Shown: positions 60,700 to 64,000 of the stretch, in pieces
Layout: the number at the start of each line of letters is the position of its first letter
How positions within the stretch are numbered: the stretch's first letter is position 1
Assembly (NCBI RefSeq): GCF_010685995.1
Contig: NZ_JAAGWK010000011.1
Location: 1 to 64,000, forward strand
Direction of reading: 5' to 3'
DNA from: Goekera deserti
GTDB lineage: Bacteria; Actinomycetota; Actinomycetes; Mycobacteriales; Geodermatophilaceae
Length of the DNA: 64,000 nucleotides
Notes under the pieces: generated by a model
Database searches by the model: none
What the model saw: only the letters and a program-made list of their open reading frames with translations
What the model was told of the DNA's origin: nothing
Translations under genes and position numbers: made by a program

Positions 60700-61559
60700 G
60701 GTGCGATGCCGGCGGCGGCCTCCGCCTTGGCGAGGGTGTCCATCGCGGTCGGGATCATCTCGTTGGCCCGACCGGAGTCGCTGGACAGCTCCAGGGTGAC
60801 CAGCTTGTCGTAGCCCACCTCGGCCATGGCGCTGAGCACGGCCACCAGGTCCAGGTCGCCCTCGCCGAGCGGCAGGTGGGTGTGCACGCCCCGCGCCATG
60901 CCCTCCAGGGCGATGCTGCCCAAGTGCGGGGCGAAGGCGCGCACCGCGTCCTCCGGCTCGAAGGCACCGCCCACGATGCAGTGGCCGGTGTCCAGCGCCA
61001 GGTCGACGCCGGGTACCCGCTCGTGCAGGGTCGCCCACTCGCCGGCGTCGCCGACCAGCATGCCCGGCTCGGGCTCGATCGCCAGGGAGTAGCCGCGCCC
61101 GCCGTGGCTGTCCACCAGCGCCTGCACGCCCTCCACCGCCCAGGCCCAGGCCTGCTCGGGGCTGGTGTGCGGCCCGGGCACGCCGGTCCAGAAGCTGACC
61201 GCCTCGGCGCCGAGGACCTCGGCCAGGTCGCAGGACAGCCGCAGGTAGGCCAGCCGGCGGGCCCGCGCGTCGGCGTCGGCGGTGACCAGCGTCGGCTCGT
61301 GCTTGACCCTCGGGTTCAGCAGGAACTTGGCCCCGGTCTCGATCACCACGCCCAGCCCCAGGGCGTCGCAGCGGGCCCGCAGCGCCTCGGCGCGGGCCAT
61401 CACGTCGGGCACGAACGGGTCGAAGTGGTTGACGTCCAGGGTCAGCGCGACACCGGCGTAGCCGTTCTCGGCCAGCATCTCCACCGCGTCGTCCAGGCGG
61501 TGGTGGGCCAGGCCGTTGGTGTTGTAGGCGTACCGGAAGTGGTGGGCGGTGGAGGTCAT
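60696..61559 (-). CDS. TIM-barrel sugar phosphate isomerase/epimerase-like protein
   Basis: A 287-aa AP-endonuclease-2-type TIM barrel. GYAGVALTLDVNHFDP, GVVIETGAKFLLNPR, YSLAIEPEPGMLVG and VDLALDTGHCIVGG carry the expected metal ligands, and VTLELSSDS closes the barrel. Such proteins isomerise or epimerise sugars, inositols or keto acids. ATG at 61559 overlaps the YcaO stop. In this operon it probably prepares or modifies the polyol or sugar part of the product. Confidence 0.83.
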   Translation of the reverse strand: MTSTAHHFRYAYNTNGLAHHRLDDAVEMLAENGYAGVALTLDVNHFDPFVPDVMARAEALRARCDALGLGVVIETGAKFLLNPRVKHEPTLVTADADARARRLAYLRLSCDLAEVLGAEAVSFWTGVPGPHTSPEQAWAWAVEGVQALVDSHGGRGYSLAIEPEPGMLVGDAGEWATLHERVPGVDLALDTGHCIVGGAFEPEDAVRAFAPHLGSIALEGMARGVHTHLPLGEGDLDLVAVLSAMAEVGYDKLVTLELSSDSGRANEMIPTAMDTLAKAEAAAGIAP

Positions 61560-63016
61560 GCCAGCTCCTTCTGCAGGTGGAGGGCCACGACGTGGCGGCC
61601 CGGTTCGCGGTACAGGGCGTAGAGGTCGCCGACCCGGGCGTCGGCCCCGGCACGGTCGAACCAGGCGGGGCCGCCGAGGCGCTGCTCGGCGTCGGCGGTG
61701 AGCAGCACGCGCGCCCAGCCCCCGGGGTCGCTGCCGACGGCGACGAGCGGGTCGCCGCGCTCCAGCAGCCGGGCCACCCCGCGCTCGCCGATCCGGCCGT
61801 AGCTCATCGTCTCGACCTCCAGGCCGGGCACGACCGCCTTGGCGGCCACCGCCTCGCCGTCGGAGGGCTGCAGCTGGACCAGCACGTCCAGCCCCTCGGC
61901 GTGTAGGCCGCCGACGACGTGGGCGTGCAGGTCGTCTCCGGACCAGCGCGGCAGGTCGGCCAGCCGCACCGTCGAGCGCCGGGACAGCACCGTGTCCCGC
62001 AGCCGGTCGACCAGGTCGCCGGTGGGCCGGCGGGCCCAGTCCAGCATCGCCCGCAGTGCCCGGTCCTCCTCGGCCAGTCGGTCCGGCGGGTGCCCGGCGG
62101 TCCAGGCGTCGAGGTAGCCGGGCGGGGTGGCCCGCGCGACGACGTCCAGCGGGCCGTGCATCAGGGCCTTGCGGCTGCGGGCGGCGACGAACTCGTGCAG
62201 CGCCTTGCGGACCGCGGCCTCCCGGTCGGGGTGCGCGGCCTCCCCGCAGGCGGTGGCCATCACCGGCACCGGCTCGCTGCCGTCGCGCGAGCAGCCGACC
62301 GCGTACACGTCGACGACGCCGTGCTCGGTGCTGGCCAGCTTCACCACCACGTCGATGCCGGCGGCGTCCAGCCGGGCCAGCAGCGCGCGGGAGTCGGGGT
62401 CGGTGACGCCGTCCAGGTCGACGACCACACCCCGGTCCATCGCCCGGAAGCCGGTGGCGTTGCCGTCGCGCTGCAGCATCTCCAGCAGGGCGTGCGCGAC
62501 GGCGGCGTCCGGGTCGGTGTGCGCGCCCTGGCCGTTGCTGATCGGGGTGGTCAGCCAGCCACCGGGCGGCGGCGCACCCGGCAGGTCGTCGGGGGTGGAG
62601 GCGACCAGCTCGGCGGGCACGAGCACCTGCTCGCCGTCGCGCAGCCGGGTCATCGGCAGCCACTGCAGCGGGCGGTCGGGCGTGTAGTCCGACCCCGCCT
62701 CCAGGCAGAGGGTGAGCGGGTCGGCCACCCGGTCGGCGCTGCGCCGGGCGACGAGCTCGGCGTAGGAGGCCTGCACCCGCTCCTGCGGCTGCAGTGCCCG
62801 GCCGGACAGCGCCATCTCGGTCATCTCACCCAGCGCGCCGGTGCGGGCCTCCTCCGCGGTGGCGCCGTAGCCCAGGCCGGACCCGCCGGGGTGCCCACCG
62901 GTCGCCGCGACGACGGCGCTGTGCAGGTGCACCTCCAACACGTCCATGCCGACCACCGGGAACTCGGTGACCGAGCCGGCCGGGTAGGAGGCCAGGTACC
63001 GCTCGGCCGGGGTCAC
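61556..63016 (-). CDS. YcaO domain protein
   Basis: A 486-aa YcaO family protein. The ATP-binding motifs are in GYGATAEEARTGALGEMTEM and ISNGQGAHTDPDAAVAHALL, then EMLQRDGNATGF. YcaO enzymes activate amide carbonyls with ATP to make azolines, thioamides, amidines or related groups. The C-terminal PxPxP tail of azoline-forming members is absent; it ends LHLQKELA. No precursor peptide or E1-like partner is seen in the window. The C-terminal 150 residues (EVETMSYGRIGERGVARLLE) extend the usual domain. GTG at 63016 follows ggaggag and overlaps the stop of the metallo-beta-lactamase-fold gene. Confidence 0.9.
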   Translation of the reverse strand: MTPAERYLASYPAGSVTEFPVVGMDVLEVHLHSAVVAATGGHPGGSGLGYGATAEEARTGALGEMTEMALSGRALQPQERVQASYAELVARRSADRVADPLTLCLEAGSDYTPDRPLQWLPMTRLRDGEQVLVPAELVASTPDDLPGAPPPGGWLTTPISNGQGAHTDPDAAVAHALLEMLQRDGNATGFRAMDRGVVVDLDGVTDPDSRALLARLDAAGIDVVVKLASTEHGVVDVYAVGCSRDGSEPVPVMATACGEAAHPDREAAVRKALHEFVAARSRKALMHGPLDVVARATPPGYLDAWTAGHPPDRLAEEDRALRAMLDWARRPTGDLVDRLRDTVLSRRSTVRLADLPRWSGDDLHAHVVGGLHAEGLDVLVQLQPSDGEAVAAKAVVPGLEVETMSYGRIGERGVARLLERGDPLVAVGSDPGGWARVLLTADAEQRLGGPAWFDRAGADARVGDLYALYREPGRHVVALHLQKELA

Positions 63017-63888
63017 GACAGCTCCTCCAGCGGGACGGGGCCGGCGTCCGGGCGCCCCGCGAGCAGCCGGTCGACCAGGTGCACGACGTGCTCGGTGGTC
63101 ACCCCGACGACGCCCTCGAACGGCGTGTAGACCGCGCCGAAGTCCAGCTCGGCGACCACCCCGCGGTACTCCCGCAGCTCGGCGTGGCTCAGCGGGATCT
63201 GGGCGTGGAAGGCCTTGTGCGCGCTCAGCGCCACCGGGGCGCCGGCGTCGTCCAGGTCGACCTTGAGCGCGTCGCCGCAGAACAGCACGCCGCGGCGGGC
63301 GTCGTGCAGCACGCTGTGCCCGGCGAAGTGCCCGCCGGTGCGGTGCATGGTCAGCCCGGGCGCCAGCTCCAGGGTCTCGTCCACCGGCCAGGTGACCCGG
63401 AACGCCTTGGTCCAGGTCAGGTCGCGCACGCCGATCGCCACCGTGGCCGGCTCCAGCTCGGCCTGCAGCTGCCACAGCGCGCCGTAGCCGTGCACGTGGC
63501 TGGAGGCGAGCACGTCCAGCCCGCCGTGCTCCCCGGCCATCCGTCGCAGCTGCGCCAGCGCCTCGGCCGAGTACCAGGGCGCGGCCTCGAAGCCGACCAG
63601 GCCGGCGTCGGTCTCGATCACCCAGCCCCGGCTGTCCAGGCCGAAGCGCGGCGTGCAGCCGAAGCCGGTGATGCCGGCGACCGCGCTCGGGCCCCAGTGC
63701 GAGGTGACCTGGGCGTCGACCTCCTTGGCGGTGACGAACTCGAAGCCGTGCTCCGGCAGCGCGTTGCGCACGTCGGCGCAGACCGGGCAGGTGAGCGGCC
63801 CGGGGGCCGGCCAGCGCTGCCAGTGCCCGCAGTTGGTGCAGGCGTAGGCCGGCAGGTCGGGCAGCAGCCCGCGGTAGGGGTTGGTCAC
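63013..63888 (-). CDS. zinc-ribbon metallo-beta-lactamase-fold protein
   Basis: A 291-aa protein. The first 40 residues contain a rubredoxin/zinc-ribbon-like pair CTNCGHW and CPVCADV. An MBL-fold domain follows, but the normal HxHxDH metal motif is altered to SSHVHGYGALW, keeping the HxH pair and losing the Asp and third His. Downstream ligands look kept in GGHFAGHSVLH and FCGDALKVD. It may bind one metal or act as an esterase/oxidoreductase variant. GTG at 63888 overlaps the upstream gene's stop; the end overlaps the YcaO start. Confidence 0.8.
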   Translation of the reverse strand: MTNPYRGLLPDLPAYACTNCGHWQRWPAPGPLTCPVCADVRNALPEHGFEFVTAKEVDAQVTSHWGPSAVAGITGFGCTPRFGLDSRGWVIETDAGLVGFEAAPWYSAEALAQLRRMAGEHGGLDVLASSHVHGYGALWQLQAELEPATVAIGVRDLTWTKAFRVTWPVDETLELAPGLTMHRTGGHFAGHSVLHDARRGVLFCGDALKVDLDDAGAPVALSAHKAFHAQIPLSHAELREYRGVVAELDFGAVYTPFEGVVGVTTEHVVHLVDRLLAGRPDAGPVPLEELS

Positions 63889-64000
63889 GAGGGGACTCCG
63901 GTTCTGGGTGCGGATGCGGGTGCGGCGCTGCCGAGTGCGTCGAGCAGCAGCCGGTGCAGGCCGAGGTCGCGGGCGGCCGGGTACGGCCAGGGGGCGCGGC
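63885..64000 (-). CDS. C-terminal end of the upstream gene in the YcaO operon (partial)
   Basis: The frame RAPWPYPAARDLGLHRLLLD, then ALGSAAPASA, ends at a TGA (63887-63885) that overlaps the GTG of the metallo-beta-lactamase-fold gene, like all other junctions in this operon. The rest lies beyond the window. The fragment is too short to identify. Confidence 0.6.
   Translation of the reverse strand, partial: RAPWPYPAARDLGLHRLLLDALGSAAPASAPRTGVPS

Overview
The window is GC-rich throughout, with strong G/C bias at third codon positions, many GTG starts and frequent 4-base stop/start overlaps. Together with a complete type VII (ESX) secretion locus, an AftD-type arabinofuranosyltransferase, a DUF3068 protein, a PAC2 protein and an F420/PPOX-type enzyme, this points to an actinobacterium. 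I infer a relative of the Geodermatophilaceae (Blastococcus/Modestobacter/Geodermatophilus); no rRNA is present to confirm this. I saw no tRNA, rRNA, CRISPR array, insertion sequence or prophage.

Layout. 1-690: possible gene edge plus low-complexity DNA. 0.7-11.0 kb: galM, a 1,120-aa MprF-like protein with a C-terminal rhomboid-like domain, a GntR remnant, a cytochrome P450, an S10 peptidase and the pxpABC 5-oxoprolinase operon. 11.0-24.1 kb: a type VII secretion locus in four transcription units (eccC-PPE-like-three small ESX proteins on minus; eccD-mycP on plus; eccB on minus; eccE plus an unrecognised gene on plus). 24.3-29.3 kb: BenE-type transporter, GNAT acetyltransferase, MFS transporter and OafA-type acyltransferase, punctuated by three copies of a palindromic repeat. 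29.6-40.7 kb: cell-envelope glycan block (AftD, DUF3068, methyltransferase, GT4 glycosyltransferase, large membrane protein coupled to a 68-aa peptide, polysaccharide flippase). 40.7-46.7 kb: cupin, YbhN-like membrane protein, then a tightly coupled operon of response regulator/thioredoxin-reductase fusion, cNMP-sensor histidine kinase and UBP zinc finger, preceded by a 13-codon leader ORF. 46.8-54.3 kb: an HTH-MurA fusion with an AT-rich palindrome at its promoter, a SatD-like pair, PPOX enzyme, AI-2E permease, DUF3253 and PAC2 proteins. 54.4-58.6 kb: a second AI-2E permease, 1.3 kb of non-coding repeats and an aromatic-acid-type MFS transporter. 58.8-64.0 kb: a six-gene operon running off the right edge with every junction overlapping by 4 bases: partial gene, zinc-ribbon metallo-beta-lactamase-fold protein, YcaO protein, TIM-barrel isomerase/epimerase, GT4 glycosyltransferase and PIG-L deacetylase.

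The best candidate for an undescribed system is the YcaO operon. A YcaO enzyme, a sugar-modifying TIM barrel, a glycosyltransferase and a deacetylase are co-translated with no visible precursor peptide, which suggests a glycosylated small molecule or cofactor. Other good leads are the six-copy hairpin repeat array at 56.3-57.1 kb, the dispersed 38-bp palindromes at gene ends, the leaderless leader peptide ahead of the redox two-component operon, and the likely autoregulated HTH-MurA gene.
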